A stretch of 64,000 bases of DNA from JAKVBH01 sp049800955 (GTDB taxonomy: Bacteria > Pseudomonadota > Alphaproteobacteria > Rhodobacterales > Rhodobacteraceae). The stretch's first letter is position 1, and every line of letters begins with the position of its first letter. The stretch is taken from the NCBI RefSeq assembly GCF_049800955.1, contig NZ_JBNAGA010000001.1, forward strand, positions 1,054,001-1,118,000, given 5' to 3'. A program made the translations under genes and the position numbers. A model generated the notes under the pieces. That model worked only from the letters and a program-made list of their open reading frames with translations. It was not told the DNA's origin and made no database searches. Shown here piece after piece: positions 24,335 through 33,345 of this stretch.

Positions 24335-26848
24335 TTAGTAAAGACCGCCTGAGGAGAGGGAACCGAAGGAGGCTTTGGGGCCCACGATTGCCTTGCGCCC
24401 GGTGGAGGTCGTGACCTGACGCGAGCCACCGCCGCCCACATCGAAGCGCTCGAAGCTGCCGCCCATGGCGAAGCCGCCGTCGAAGGTGATGCCGAAGACA
24501 GGCTCTTCGCCGGGACGGAAGCATTCCGCCACGACATTTTCGCCTGAGGCCCCATCCGAGATCCGGGCGCCCGAGAAGCGGTCGATGTTGATGAACTCAC
24601 ATTCCTCCGGCGCGCGGAAAGGACCGCTGCCGTATTTCTGGATGGCCTTGCTCATGAACTGGTTGAACACCGGGCCGCACATGCCGCCCCCCGAGGCGCC
24701 GCGCCCCAGCGAGCGGGGATTGTCATAACCGATATAGCAGCCCGCCACGATATTGGAAGTAAAGCCCACGAACCAGACGTCCTTGGCGTCATTGGTCGTG
24801 CCCGTCTTGCCTGCTGTCGGCACGCCGAGGTTCACGGCCTTGGCCGCTGTGCCGCGCTCAACAACGCCTTCCATCATGGAGCGCAGCTGGTGCGCTGTGA
24901 CGGCATCCATCACGCGCGAGCGATCAGAGAGGACGCGCGGCCCCCGGTCCGAGGCAATGCCCGGCACGTCGCAATCGGTACAATCGCGGCTGTCATGGCG
25001 GAAGATTGTTTTGCCGAACCGGTCTTGCACCCGGTCGACCAGCGTCGGCTCAATCCGCTCGCCGCCATTGGCAAACATCGCGTAGGAGGCGACCATCTTG
25101 TAGAGCGTCGTCTCGTCAGAGCCCAGCGACGCAGCCAGCACCTGGTTCATCCGGTCATAAACGCCAAAACGTTCGGCATAGCCCGCCACGACATCCATGC
25201 CCACCTCCTGCGCCAAACGGATCGTCATGAGGTTCCGAGATTGCTCGATGCCGGTGCGCAGAGGCGTGGGGCCGTAGAACTTGTTGGAGGCGTTCTTGGG
25301 CCGCCAGATGCCCTGCGGCGTGTTGATCTCGATGGGCGCGTCCACGACGATTGTCGCGGGGGAATAGCCGGAATCGAGCGCTGCGGCATAGACAAAGGGC
25401 TTGAAGGCCGAGCCCGGCTGGCGCTGCGCCTGTGTTGCCCGGTTGAAGACGGAGTTCTGGTAGGAGAAGCCGCCCTGCATCGCGATCACCCGGCCCGTAT
25501 TGACGTCCATGGCCACGAAAGCGCCCTGCGCCTGCGGGACCTGCCGCAGGCTCCAGCGGACAAACTGCCCGCCTTCCGTCCGCTCGCGCACATGGATCAC
25601 ATCGCCAGGCGAGAAATTCTCGAAGAGATTGCCGGTAAACCAGTTGGTGTCAGAACGGGGCAGGGTCATGCCGCGCGGATCAGCGGTCGAGATATTCTCG
25701 ATACCCAGGAGCAGCTCGTTCTCCCGGACCTCGCGCACCACGGCCACATGCCATTTGGCATCGAGCTCGATATCGCGCGCCACGGACACCTCACTGAGCG
25801 CCGCGCGCCAGGCGCTTTCGTCGCCCAGTGTCTCGACAGGGATCGTCTTGCCCGTGCCGCGCCAGCGCCCCGCGCCACGGTCATATGCCTCCAACCGCCG
25901 CTGCAGCGCCTGCGCCGCCTCGACCTGCATTTCGGGATCAATCGTCGCGCGCACGGCCATGCCGCCGGAGAAGAACTCCTCCTCGCCAAAATCGCGACTC
26001 AGCTGGCGGCGGATCTCATCGGTGAAGTAATCGCGCGGCGGCAGGGAGCGGCGGAAGGGCTCGAAATCACCGTTCTGGACCGAGCGCACGGGCTGGGCCA
26101 CCTCGACCTCATATTGCGCGGGCGTGAGATAGCCGTTCTCCTTCATCTCGCGCAGCACGAAATTGCGCCGGTTTGTGAGCCGCTCGATCTGGCGCACGGG
26201 GTGGTATTGCGAGGGCGCCTTGGGCAGGGAGGCCAGGAAGGCCGCCTCATGAGGCGCAAGCTCCGAGAGCGTCTTGTTGAAATAGGTCTGCGCCGCAGCG
26301 GTCACGCCGTAGGAATTCTGGCCCAGGAAAATCTCGTTGAGATAGAGCTCAAGGATCTTCTCCTTGGAGAGAGTATCCTCGATCCGGGTGGCCAGGATGA
26401 TCTCCTTGATCTTGCGCTCGGCGCGCCGGTCGCCCGAAAGCAGGAAGTTCTTCATGACCTGCTGGGTGATCGTGGAGGCGCCGCGCACATTGGAGCCGCG
26501 CGAGCGCACGGCCTCAACCGCCGCCGCTCCGATCCCGCGCACGTCATAGCCCGCATGGGTGTAGAAATTCTTGTCTTCCGCCGAGATGAAGGCCTGTTTC
26601 ACCAGATCGGGAATATCCTCGGCGGGCGTAAAGAGCCGCCGCTCCTGGGCGAATTCATCAATGATATTGCCCTCGCCGGAATAGATCCGGGAGATCGTCG
26701 GCGGCGTGTATTGCGCGAGGCTTTCATGGGAGGGCAGATCCCGGCCATACATCCAGAAAATCGCCCCGATGGTGATCGCCACAACGGCAGCCCCCAGGGT
26801 GATGAGGCTGAACACGCCTCCAAGGATCGACATAATGAATCGCAGCAC
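24335..26848 (-). CDS. mrcA: Bifunctional penicillin-binding protein 1A
   Basis: PBP1A polymerises and cross-links peptidoglycan. The 837-residue protein has an N-terminal membrane anchor (about 7-33), a GT51 glycosyltransferase domain with catalytic E91 (SAEDKNFYTHAG) and GASTITQQ, an OB-like insert with VRER, and a transpeptidase domain with S480-A-F-K483, and KTGTT near residue 690. The C-terminal end after residue 740 is glycine-rich and low in complexity. The gene is the left neighbour of the accessory region; prfB, its usual next gene, is displaced downstream. Confidence 0.96.
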   Translation of the reverse strand: MLRFIMSILGGVFSLITLGAAVVAITIGAIFWMYGRDLPSHESLAQYTPPTISRIYSGEGNIIDEFAQERRLFTPAEDIPDLVKQAFISAEDKNFYTHAGYDVRGIGAAAVEAVRSRGSNVRGASTITQQVMKNFLLSGDRRAERKIKEIILATRIEDTLSKEKILELYLNEIFLGQNSYGVTAAAQTYFNKTLSELAPHEAAFLASLPKAPSQYHPVRQIERLTNRRNFVLREMKENGYLTPAQYEVEVAQPVRSVQNGDFEPFRRSLPPRDYFTDEIRRQLSRDFGEEEFFSGGMAVRATIDPEMQVEAAQALQRRLEAYDRGAGRWRGTGKTIPVETLGDESAWRAALSEVSVARDIELDAKWHVAVVREVRENELLLGIENISTADPRGMTLPRSDTNWFTGNLFENFSPGDVIHVRERTEGGQFVRWSLRQVPQAQGAFVAMDVNTGRVIAMQGGFSYQNSVFNRATQAQRQPGSAFKPFVYAAALDSGYSPATIVVDAPIEINTPQGIWRPKNASNKFYGPTPLRTGIEQSRNLMTIRLAQEVGMDVVAGYAERFGVYDRMNQVLAASLGSDETTLYKMVASYAMFANGGERIEPTLVDRVQDRFGKTIFRHDSRDCTDCDVPGIASDRGPRVLSDRSRVMDAVTAHQLRSMMEGVVERGTAAKAVNLGVPTAGKTGTTNDAKDVWFVGFTSNIVAGCYIGYDNPRSLGRGASGGGMCGPVFNQFMSKAIQKYGSGPFRAPEECEFINIDRFSGARISDGASGENVVAECFRPGEEPVFGITFDGGFAMGGSFERFDVGGGGSRQVTTSTGRKAIVGPKASFGSLSSGGLY

Positions 26849-27244
26849 CAGCGCGCCCTCCTGCTCTCACCCCGTTATAAAGGTATCCCGGGGGTGGGTC
26901 AAAAGAGGCTGCGTCACATTTGTGCGGGGTTTTGCTGGTGGGCGGAAGTGCCCATCTCGCGCAATGGGCCGGTGCCCCCGAAACCGTGGACTGCCAGAAT
27001 GTGCGCGCTTGGGACAAAGGTGGGATGCGCTGTGGTTGATTGAGAGAGGGACGGCTGCTGTGCGGGACGAAGCGGACATTGTCTTTTCTGACTTCGCTGA
27101 CACAGCATTTGTTCGCACATGCGGCAATACTTTTGATACAGCGCAACGCGTGTCGTCACTGCGGTCGTTCGCAGGGGTCGGTTTCGCTCGCACCGACGCG
27201 TACTTTCGCGGCAGCCACGTCAGACAGGAATGATGCGGACTTTC
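26849..27244. other. Gene-free stretch at the left border of the accessory region
   Basis: About 400 bases upstream of mrcA have several open frames on both strands but none with a ribosome site, family resemblance or consistent codon use. The stretch near 27045-27085 (GACGGCTGCTGTGCGGGACGAAGCGG) resembles, from memory, non-coding sequence repeated in roseobacter genomes. The mrcA promoter should lie at its left end. No tRNA or attachment site was found. Confidence 0.4.
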
Positions 27245-27677
27245 CTACAAATCAGTTTTGTCGTTTGAAGGTCTGCTATGTGCGCTTTGCAATATCAGCG
27301 AAAAACGCAACCGCCGAAGGTTGTGAACTATCGGCAGTGCGACGGGTTCGGCCACAAAATAACCAATGCGGACGGCGGCGTTAGGAACGTCACGACGAAA
27401 ATGCACTCCCCTTCCATGGCGAAATGGGTGGCCGTCTTCGCTATGCGCGTCCCGAGGCCGGAAGCATCGGGCCTCAGTACCAATCCGAAATCCCACTCGT
27501 CTCGTTCTCTTTGAAAACCGCCCCAACAGGCATAATTGCCGTCTGCCAGAAACGCCCAAGGCCCCAGCCCGCCCCGCGCCAGACCGCTTCATTCAAAGCG
27601 ATGAAGTTGACGGCCTGCGCCTGATCCCAAGCCGGCTCCAGCAAGGGCATATGCACTGCCCTCCGCGGATCGGACAT
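27245..27677 (-). pseudogene. Frameshifted GNAT acetyltransferase
   Basis: Three minus-strand frames read in succession as one GNAT-like protein. From ATG 27677 the first frame gives MSDPRRAVHMPLLEPAW through VWRGAG near 27572; the second continues GLGPWAFLADG, WGGFQ and EWDFGLVLRPDASGLGTRIAK, the last containing the acetyl-CoA loop; the third supplies VRIGYFVAEP near 27330 and ends at 27245. At least two frameshifts are therefore needed to rebuild the gene. The assignment rests on motif order alone. It marks decay at the edge of the accessory region. Confidence 0.6.
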
Positions 27678-27806
27678 ATGGTGTGCGACATGGGCTAGAG
27701 CGATGTGTGACTACCAAACGAATTTGAGGTTTGGTTTCATGGCCATGGCTTCCCCAGGAAGGGATGCAGCTAGTACGCCACGGGTCGGACTTTCCAGACG
27801 GGCAAC

Positions 27807-28346
27807 CTACAGGTTGTCTGTGAATGTGTTGAGCTGCTTGAGCGACGTGATGTGGTGCAACGTCTTGCCCTTGGCACGTGCTTTGATTTTTTCGAGCAGA
27901 TCTTGCGTCCAGAAACCGCGCGACAACTTGAGGTACTTGAAACCTGCGAGGGTGCCTTTGAGAACCGAGCTTCCTTCGGGCCACCCAAGCGGCCTGACGA
28001 AGGGGCCCTTGAGGAACCTCTTGATCACCCACCAGTAGTGAATGCGGTAGGGCAGATCGACGTAGACGAGCGTGTCCGCCGCATCAATGCGATCCCAAAA
28101 GGAGCGCATGGTTCCCAAGCCTTCAATCACCCATTCGTCGGATGCGATCAGCTCGGCATGTTTCTGGTGGAAGACGTTCCTGTCAACGAGGTCGCCGTTT
28201 TGACTGTATTCCAATAGGTCCAGCGGAAACAAGGCGATGCCGGTCGCTTCGGATATCCTGCGGCTCAGCGTCGACTTGCCGCCCGCAGGCTTTCCGAAAA
28301 CCGTCACTCTTTTGATGGTTGCTGTGGTTGAGGCGTCCTGTGTCAT
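27807..28346 (-). CDS. Small P-loop kinase-like NTPase
   Basis: The 179-residue protein has Walker A G18-KPAGGKS-T near the N-terminus (VTVFGKPAGGKSTLSRRI), a conserved aspartate segment PLDLLEYSQNG, IEGLGTMRSFWDRI, and a LVYVDLPYRIHYWWVIKR lid-like region, as in adenylate-kinase-related or FlaR/topology-modulation-type proteins. It probably phosphorylates a small molecule; the substrate is unknown. It is the last gene of a minus-strand group beginning with the methyltransferase at 30921, separated from the membrane protein gene by 51 bases. Confidence 0.75.
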   Translation of the reverse strand: MTQDASTTATIKRVTVFGKPAGGKSTLSRRISEATGIALFPLDLLEYSQNGDLVDRNVFHQKHAELIASDEWVIEGLGTMRSFWDRIDAADTLVYVDLPYRIHYWWVIKRFLKGPFVRPLGWPEGSSVLKGTLAGFKYLKLSRGFWTQDLLEKIKARAKGKTLHHITSLKQLNTFTDNL

Positions 28347-28397
28347 CTTGTTTTTCTACCTGCCGAAGCCGTGGCAATGGAAGCCCGTCGGGGGGCT

Positions 28398-29099
28398 TCA
28401 AGTCGAGGCGGTCAATATGTGATGGAGCCAATCGCGGACCGAACTTTCCAGCCCGATGAGGTCGGCTGCGAGGAATACCGCAGGGACCGGCGCCACTGCA
28501 ACTGCTGTGCAAAGGAGGAATTGCCTGAGGGTCAGCGACCGGCTGTATCCAATGGCCATCGCGATGCCGCCACCGCCGCCCACGACCGTGTTGCCGGGCA
28601 TGTTGATCATGGCGATGAACGCCAGACCGCGAAATCGTAGTAGGTGCTGCAGGGTCGGCCGATTGCGCAGCCTGTCGTGCAGGAGTGCGATCCCATCGGG
28701 CGTCCGGAGAGCGTCGCCCGTGCCATTGCCGCGCGGGTAGAGATGCGCGTGGCGCCCCGCTATGAAGGCGATGGTCAGACCGAGAACGGTTGCGGCATAG
28801 ACTGGCACGGCCATTGACGATCCCAAGGCCAGCATGACGGCGAGGCCGATTTCTGCGCTTGGCACAAACGGGACGGCAAGGAGGACAACGTAGAGCAGCA
28901 GAACGATCCAGACCATGCAGAGCGATTGCATTCCGATCTCCAGCTCTGCCAGGAGTGTCGCGGGGACTTCGAGCGAATGGGAAACCAGCGAATACACAAG
29001 TCCGACCATGAGAACCAAACAGAACAGACGGGCGCAGCGCCGCAGCGGTTTAGGTTTGCCGATCCAGACGAAACACATGGGGTTCGCATGGTGGGTCAT
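28398..29099 (-). CDS. Multi-pass membrane protein, possible VTT/TVP38-like
   Basis: The 233-residue protein has about six hydrophobic segments (roughly residues 15-37, 48-80, 85-112, 145-160 and 175-205) and a glycine-rich NTVVGGGGGIAMAIG loop near 165-180. The segment PFVPSAEIGLAVMLALG followed by a long hydrophobic helix resembles DedA/TVP38 (VTT) proteins, but I am not sure of the family. The start at 29099 overlaps the stop of the DUF6326 gene as ATGA, so translation is coupled; an upstream in-frame start at 29147 would overlap more. Confidence 0.7.
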   Translation of the reverse strand: MTHHANPMCFVWIGKPKPLRRCARLFCLVLMVGLVYSLVSHSLEVPATLLAELEIGMQSLCMVWIVLLLYVVLLAVPFVPSAEIGLAVMLALGSSMAVPVYAATVLGLTIAFIAGRHAHLYPRGNGTGDALRTPDGIALLHDRLRNRPTLQHLLRFRGLAFIAMINMPGNTVVGGGGGIAMAIGYSRSLTLRQFLLCTAVAVAPVPAVFLAADLIGLESSVRDWLHHILTAST

Positions 29100-29500
29100 G
29101 ACGCGGGCCGCGCGGCTGGTTTGCCGAGTGTTGTCCACGCGATCCACGAGATTGCAACCAACGCCAGAATTGCGACCGAGAAGTGCAGCACATCGTCGAG
29201 GTCGGTGGGCGGTGAGAGGATCGCGGGACCTGCCGTGAACACAACCGCGACGGCCGTTGCCGGACGAAGCCAGCGTGGCTGGAGCAGAAGCGACAGAAGG
29301 ACCATTGAAATCGGCACAAGCGCAAGAAACCCGCCAAGCAGCATCAGCTCATCTGTGATCAGCATGCCGTCGTAGTAGCCGGTCAGGAGCATCTCGAGAT
29401 GCGACTTCAGAGCGAATTGGTGGATGTCGCGAAAGATGATGTTCAGCAGGATGAACAGCCAGAGCGTGGACAGAAGTGTGTGGGGGTCGAGTTTACGCAT
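29096..29500 (-). CDS. DUF6326-like four-helix membrane protein
   Basis: The 134-residue protein has four hydrophobic helices (about 12-25, 52-73, 80-95 and 105-125). The N-terminal LSTLWLFILLNIIFRDI followed by a long extracytoplasmic loop, then ITDELMLLGGFLALVPISMVLLS, matches the pattern of DUF6326 proteins as I remember it, and the same layout occurs in the protein at 49688. Function unknown. It overlaps the next gene by four bases and follows the DUF2306 gene by 32 bases. Confidence 0.7.
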   Translation of the reverse strand: MRKLDPHTLLSTLWLFILLNIIFRDIHQFALKSHLEMLLTGYYDGMLITDELMLLGGFLALVPISMVLLSLLLQPRWLRPATAVAVVFTAGPAILSPPTDLDDVLHFSVAILALVAISWIAWTTLGKPAARPAS

Positions 29501-29532
29501 ATCGGTTTCTTTGTACTTGGGGTTGGAGGGCA

Positions 29533-30213
29533 TCAGTCCTGGGATTGCGACCGACGCGAGACGGCCACGGAAAATCGGGGCGTCGCAACGGTGCGGCGGA
29601 TGACGAATTCCGCGGTCAGGAGGTTGAGCACCCACGCCGCGACCATGATCAGCTCCCGGAAGAGGTCGAGAGGCTCGACACCAGAAAACGCCATAGCCAC
29701 GATGAATAGTGCCGTCTGTGTCGAGGCCCCCTGGCCAATAGCGTAGGACCGCAGCATTGCGGCCCGGTGTGCCGCGACATTTCGGGCCCTGAGCGCAATC
29801 ACCGCCCGGAACAGGAAAGCGAACATTGCAAGGCTGAGAAAGACACGTGCCCAATAAAGCAGCGGTCCCTGAAGGGCAGGTGGAAAGACGTAGAAAACCG
29901 TCATCCAAAGCCCGGCCAACGCGCTGATCGCGCCTGCTGCGACAACTACACGGCCAAGGCCTCTGTGAACGGCTGGGCGATCCCGTCTGACGCTCGGCAG
30001 AAACTGAACCGCGCCGGCAAGACAGAAGATCGAGCTCGCCAGGATGTGGAGGATGATCGGGACCGGGTCGATGACTGCGCGCGGATTTGGCGGCATGATC
30101 GTCGGCCCGCCAACAAGTTCCGGTATCCGGAAAAGGCCCAGAATTGCCGGAATGAACGAATACACCGCCACTACCGCCAGGAATGTCCATTCGTTTTTTG
30201 TAAGTCTGCGCAT
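29533..30213 (-). CDS. DUF2306-like membrane protein
   Basis: The 226-residue protein has seven or so hydrophobic segments, with HILASSIFCLAGAVQFLPSVRR and RGLGRVVVAAGAISALAGLWMT near the middle, and RAAMLRSYAIG with conserved histidine/arginine loops; this is the DUF2306 pattern. The family is of unknown function and may bind haem or quinone, which is inference. It lies 66 bases after the methyltransferase and 32 bases before the DUF6326 gene. Confidence 0.75.
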   Translation of the reverse strand: MRRLTKNEWTFLAVVAVYSFIPAILGLFRIPELVGGPTIMPPNPRAVIDPVPIILHILASSIFCLAGAVQFLPSVRRDRPAVHRGLGRVVVAAGAISALAGLWMTVFYVFPPALQGPLLYWARVFLSLAMFAFLFRAVIALRARNVAAHRAAMLRSYAIGQGASTQTALFIVAMAFSGVEPLDLFRELIMVAAWVLNLLTAEFVIRRTVATPRFSVAVSRRSQSQD

Positions 30214-30279
30214 GGTGGGGTCCGGTTGTTTTGATGCACGCTCCCGACGGGGGAGGGGTGCAAAGGATGCGGCTTGAGG

Positions 30280-30921
30280 TCAGAGGGGGCGCTGCGCAAT
30301 GATGAAAGGGTTCAGTCGTCCCTTGCCGAAATATCGGCACTCGACGAGGTCGAAGCCTGCGCGGACCAAGGCATGGCTCAGTTCGGCCCTGCTCAGGATC
30401 GTGACGGGCGGCGCGATGCCAATGATGCCGAGGGCACGAACGAAAATGCGCAATGGCCTGCCCGCGTCTCCGAGACACACCGTCTTCGACATGAACAAGC
30501 CGCCCGGTTTCAGTTGATCGTAAACGGCGCCCAGGACGGAGGGCACGTCTTCCACTAAGTGAAGCATGCTGAACGCCGTGATGATGTCGAAGGGCGCGCC
30601 GGGCAGTCGCGCGGTCGCATCAGCGCGCACGAATGTCAGATTGGAGACATCGGCGGACGCGCGTTTTTCTTCGGCGATGTCGATCATGCGGCCCGAGATG
30701 TCCGTTGCGGTGAGTTCCGCGACATGCTCGGCTAGCCTGAGCGCGGTGCTTCCAGTTCCACACCCGATCTCAAGCATCCGGTCCTCTGCATGCAGAAGGG
30801 CACGGACCCGGGCGATCTTGGCGTCATAAGCTGCAGGGTCGGCAATCGGCCTACGGGCATACTTCGCAGCGGCCTTGTCCCAGAAAGAGAGGGATCGGTT
30901 TGAGTAGGTGGTGGTGTTCAT
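30280..30921 (-). CDS. Class I SAM-dependent methyltransferase
   Basis: The 213-residue protein has a Rossmann methyltransferase fold: motif I LEIGCGTGSTAL (about 50-61), motif II acidic TATDISGRMID, motif III RADATARLP and motif IV FDIITAFSMLHLVED. The start at 30921 has AGGAGG nine bases upstream, so the longer in-frame extension is not used. It is the first gene of the membrane-protein group and diverges from the LysR gene by 90 bases, so it is a likely target of that regulator. The substrate is unknown; the C-terminal part resembles ubiquinone or menaquinone methyltransferase relatives only weakly. Confidence 0.85.
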   Translation of the reverse strand: MNTTTYSNRSLSFWDKAAAKYARRPIADPAAYDAKIARVRALLHAEDRMLEIGCGTGSTALRLAEHVAELTATDISGRMIDIAEEKRASADVSNLTFVRADATARLPGAPFDIITAFSMLHLVEDVPSVLGAVYDQLKPGGLFMSKTVCLGDAGRPLRIFVRALGIIGIAPPVTILSRAELSHALVRAGFDLVECRYFGKGRLNPFIIAQRPL

Positions 30922-31011
30922 CACGTCGGGCCTCCTAGATTGAAGACCGTTTATCTGTGCGTCAGTAAATGGTGGATTGCCTAAATTTCTACACTTGCTA
31001 TACGCAGATGC

Positions 31012-31995
31012 ATGAACTGGCAGGCCATCTCCTTTGACTGGAACCAGGTGCGCGCGTTTCTCGCCACGGCCGAGAAGGGCTCGTTCAGCGGTGCAGCTCG
31101 GGCTCTGAAGACGACCCAACCGACCATTGGTCGGCAGATCGGTGCATTGGAGGAAGCGCTTGGGGTGACGCTCGTTGAACGGAGCGTGCGCGGGCTGAAG
31201 CTGACCGAAGCAGGTCGCAACCTTTTGGACCATGTGCGGGCGATGGGCGAAGCGGCGACGCTGATCTCGATGGTGGCGGATGGCAGTTCGCAGGATGTGA
31301 CGGGAGAGGTCACCGTGACCGGCACCGATTTGCTATCGGTGTCCGTGCTGCCGGGTGTGCTCTGGCCATTGCGCGAGACTGCACCCGGCGTCCGCGTTCG
31401 TATTCTCACATCGAGCGAGCTGGAGAACCTGACCGAACGTGACGCCGACATCGCGATCCGTCACGTCCGGCCGGATCAGCCCGATCTGATCGCCCGGCAC
31501 ATCGGCGACTTTCGCGCCAACCTCTTTGCGACCTCCGCGTATCTTGATCGGGTGGGTCGTCCAGGCCGCTTGCGCGACATTGCCGACTACGATTTCGTCG
31601 GCAACGCAGACCCCGAACGATTGATGGCACCGCTTCACAACATGGGCATACCGGTGCGAGCCGAGAGCTTTGTGATGTCCAGCGCGAACGGCGTTGTGGC
31701 GTGGGAACTGGTGAAGGCCGGATACGGCGTGTCGATGCTGCCCGAAGCGCTCGCCGATGCGGAACCGACCCTTGAACGGGTTATTGACGATTTCCCGACG
31801 CTCGAGTTTCCGATCTGGCTCGTCACGCACCGGGAATTGCAGACAAGCCGGCGCATCCGCATCGTGTTTGACACGTTGGCCAGAGGGCTTGCGGAACGTC
31901 TTGCGCGACAAAGGCCGTCGGACTCTACGCCCAAGATCGCCGCGCCTGGTTCGGGGTCCAAGGCGATTGCTGGAGCGCGCGCACCCAAAGCGTGA
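31012..31995 (+). CDS. LysR-family transcriptional regulator
   Basis: The 327-residue protein has the LysR winged helix-turn-helix (about 10-68: FLATAEKGSFSGAARALKTTQPTIGRQI) and a periplasmic-binding-like effector domain (about 95-300). The last 30 residues are proline/alanine-rich and look like an added tail. LysR proteins usually control the divergent gene, here the methyltransferase operon; the inducer is unknown. The ATG (MNWQAISFDWNQVR) has no strong ribosome site. Confidence 0.88.
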   Translation: MNWQAISFDWNQVRAFLATAEKGSFSGAARALKTTQPTIGRQIGALEEALGVTLVERSVRGLKLTEAGRNLLDHVRAMGEAATLISMVADGSSQDVTGEVTVTGTDLLSVSVLPGVLWPLRETAPGVRVRILTSSELENLTERDADIAIRHVRPDQPDLIARHIGDFRANLFATSAYLDRVGRPGRLRDIADYDFVGNADPERLMAPLHNMGIPVRAESFVMSSANGVVAWELVKAGYGVSMLPEALADAEPTLERVIDDFPTLEFPIWLVTHRELQTSRRIRIVFDTLARGLAERLARQRPSDSTPKIAAPGSGSKAIAGARAPKA

Positions 31996-32478
31996 CCGGG
32001 CAGCATGGTACCGCCAAGTGGTCAATGGCCCGGTTGCTCGGGTTCCAACCAAGCCGCGAGGCAATCCCGTAGGCGATATATGAGTGGCCACTTGCCGTTG
32101 ATGGCGCAAAAGTTGAGCGCCAAGGCCTGAACGGAGAAAGTCCGTGGAAACCAGTTTGTGCGAACCATTCCGCAAGGATCGCGTCGCACTCGCCGAATGA
32201 CATCGTGACGAGACCGATGTCCTCGATGGTCGCAGATCTTGCGATTGATTCGTCGTCAGGGCGCCTGAAACAAAACTGACCCGGAAAATCTGACGAGCGC
32301 ACCAGACCGGCGCTTGTCGGGCGACGCCCCGCTGCCCGTACGAGTTCATATACCGGTGTATGGCCGCTGTTCGAATTTCAGCAATGTATCCAGCATGAAA
32401 AAATGGGCATTCCTCGGTTCGAAAGCCGATCGTGCCATATCTCGGCGGCCAAGGTACCAGGGACGGAGCCACCCAAGA
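31996..32478. other. Gene-free stretch between LysR and methyltransferase genes
   Basis: The 483 bases hold no convincing gene. On the minus strand a frame with MSFGECDAILAEW and, after a one-base shift, LALNFCAINGKWPLIYRL could be a decayed gene, but I recognise no family. The last 20 bases hold the ribosome site (GGAG) of the methyltransferase at 32479. Confidence 0.45.
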
Positions 32479-33345
32479 ATGACCGATTTGAGTGATGTCG
32501 ACCCGTGGGACCGGGTTGCGGATGGTTATGAGACCTCTGCGCGGCCCGTGTTCGCGGAATTCGCCGACGCCGCGCTGCATCTCGCCAACGTGCAGCCCGG
32601 CCAGACCGTTGCAGATATTGCCTGTGGGCCAGGAACGCTCACAATTTTGCTTGCCGAACGCGGTGCGCGTGTCAGTGCGCTCGATTTCTCACCCCGCATG
32701 TTGTGGATCCTGGAAAGGAACGTCGCCCGGGATCAACTGGAGGGTGTGTCGGTCCATCACGGGGATGGGCAGGTTTTGCCTTTCGAGGACGACCAGTTCG
32801 ATGCGGCGTTTTCCCTGTTCGGGCTGATGTTCTTCCCTGATCGAACAAAGGGCTATGCCGAGATGCTTCGCACGTTGCGCCCGAGCGGCACAGGGTGCGT
32901 TTCAAGCTGGGCCAGGCTGTCTCTCTGTCCCTTGTTCGAAGTGATGGCGCATACGATCGCGCGTCTCGATCCGTCGCGAGGGCCCCCCGCATACGACATC
33001 AGTTCGTTGGAGAATCCGGATGTTCTTTTGTCCGAGATGCGGGCCGCCGGTTTCGCGGACGTCGCCGTGCACCCGGTTGAGCGCAGCTTCGCGTTTCCGT
33101 CGGCCAGCGAGCTTTGGCACGGATTGACGGAGGGCAGCGCACCGGTGTCGGTCATGCGGTCGCGTCTGTCGGCCGACGCCTGGGCGGCGCTATCGGATGA
33201 TGCCGTCAGGTTCATCGATGCCAAGGCCGGACCGTTTCCGAACAGGTTGGCGGCGACTGCATGGATCGCGACCGGACGCAAGCCAATCGCCAAACGGCGC
33301 GCGGTTTCTAGCAAGACAAAACCAATATCGAGCAGTGAAAGATGA
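32479..33345 (+). CDS. Class I SAM-dependent methyltransferase
   Basis: The 288-residue protein has WDRVADGY at the N-terminus, motif I ADIACGPGTLTILLAERG (about 41-58), motif II SALDFSPRML, motif III GDGQVLPF, and motif IV DAAFSLFGLMFF. It resembles UbiE/Coq5-type and other small-molecule methyltransferases. I chose ATG 32479 (MTDLSDVDPWD); the upstream in-frame extension is unlike the family. It ends four bases after the next gene starts (ATG at 33342), so it may be coupled to the beta-lactamase gene. Substrate unknown. Confidence 0.85.
   Translation: MTDLSDVDPWDRVADGYETSARPVFAEFADAALHLANVQPGQTVADIACGPGTLTILLAERGARVSALDFSPRMLWILERNVARDQLEGVSVHHGDGQVLPFEDDQFDAAFSLFGLMFFPDRTKGYAEMLRTLRPSGTGCVSSWARLSLCPLFEVMAHTIARLDPSRGPPAYDISSLENPDVLLSEMRAAGFADVAVHPVERSFAFPSASELWHGLTEGSAPVSVMRSRLSADAWAALSDDAVRFIDAKAGPFPNRLAATAWIATGRKPIAKRRAVSSKTKPISSSER

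Noticed and set aside
24890..27043. A 717-codon open frame on the plus strand
   Set aside because: It mirrors mrcA; composition is the expected arginine/alanine/histidine-rich shadow.
31925..32302. Minus-strand frame between the LysR and methyltransferase genes
   Set aside because: No ribosome site or domain; only an apparent switch between frames, so a decayed gene is possible but not supportable.
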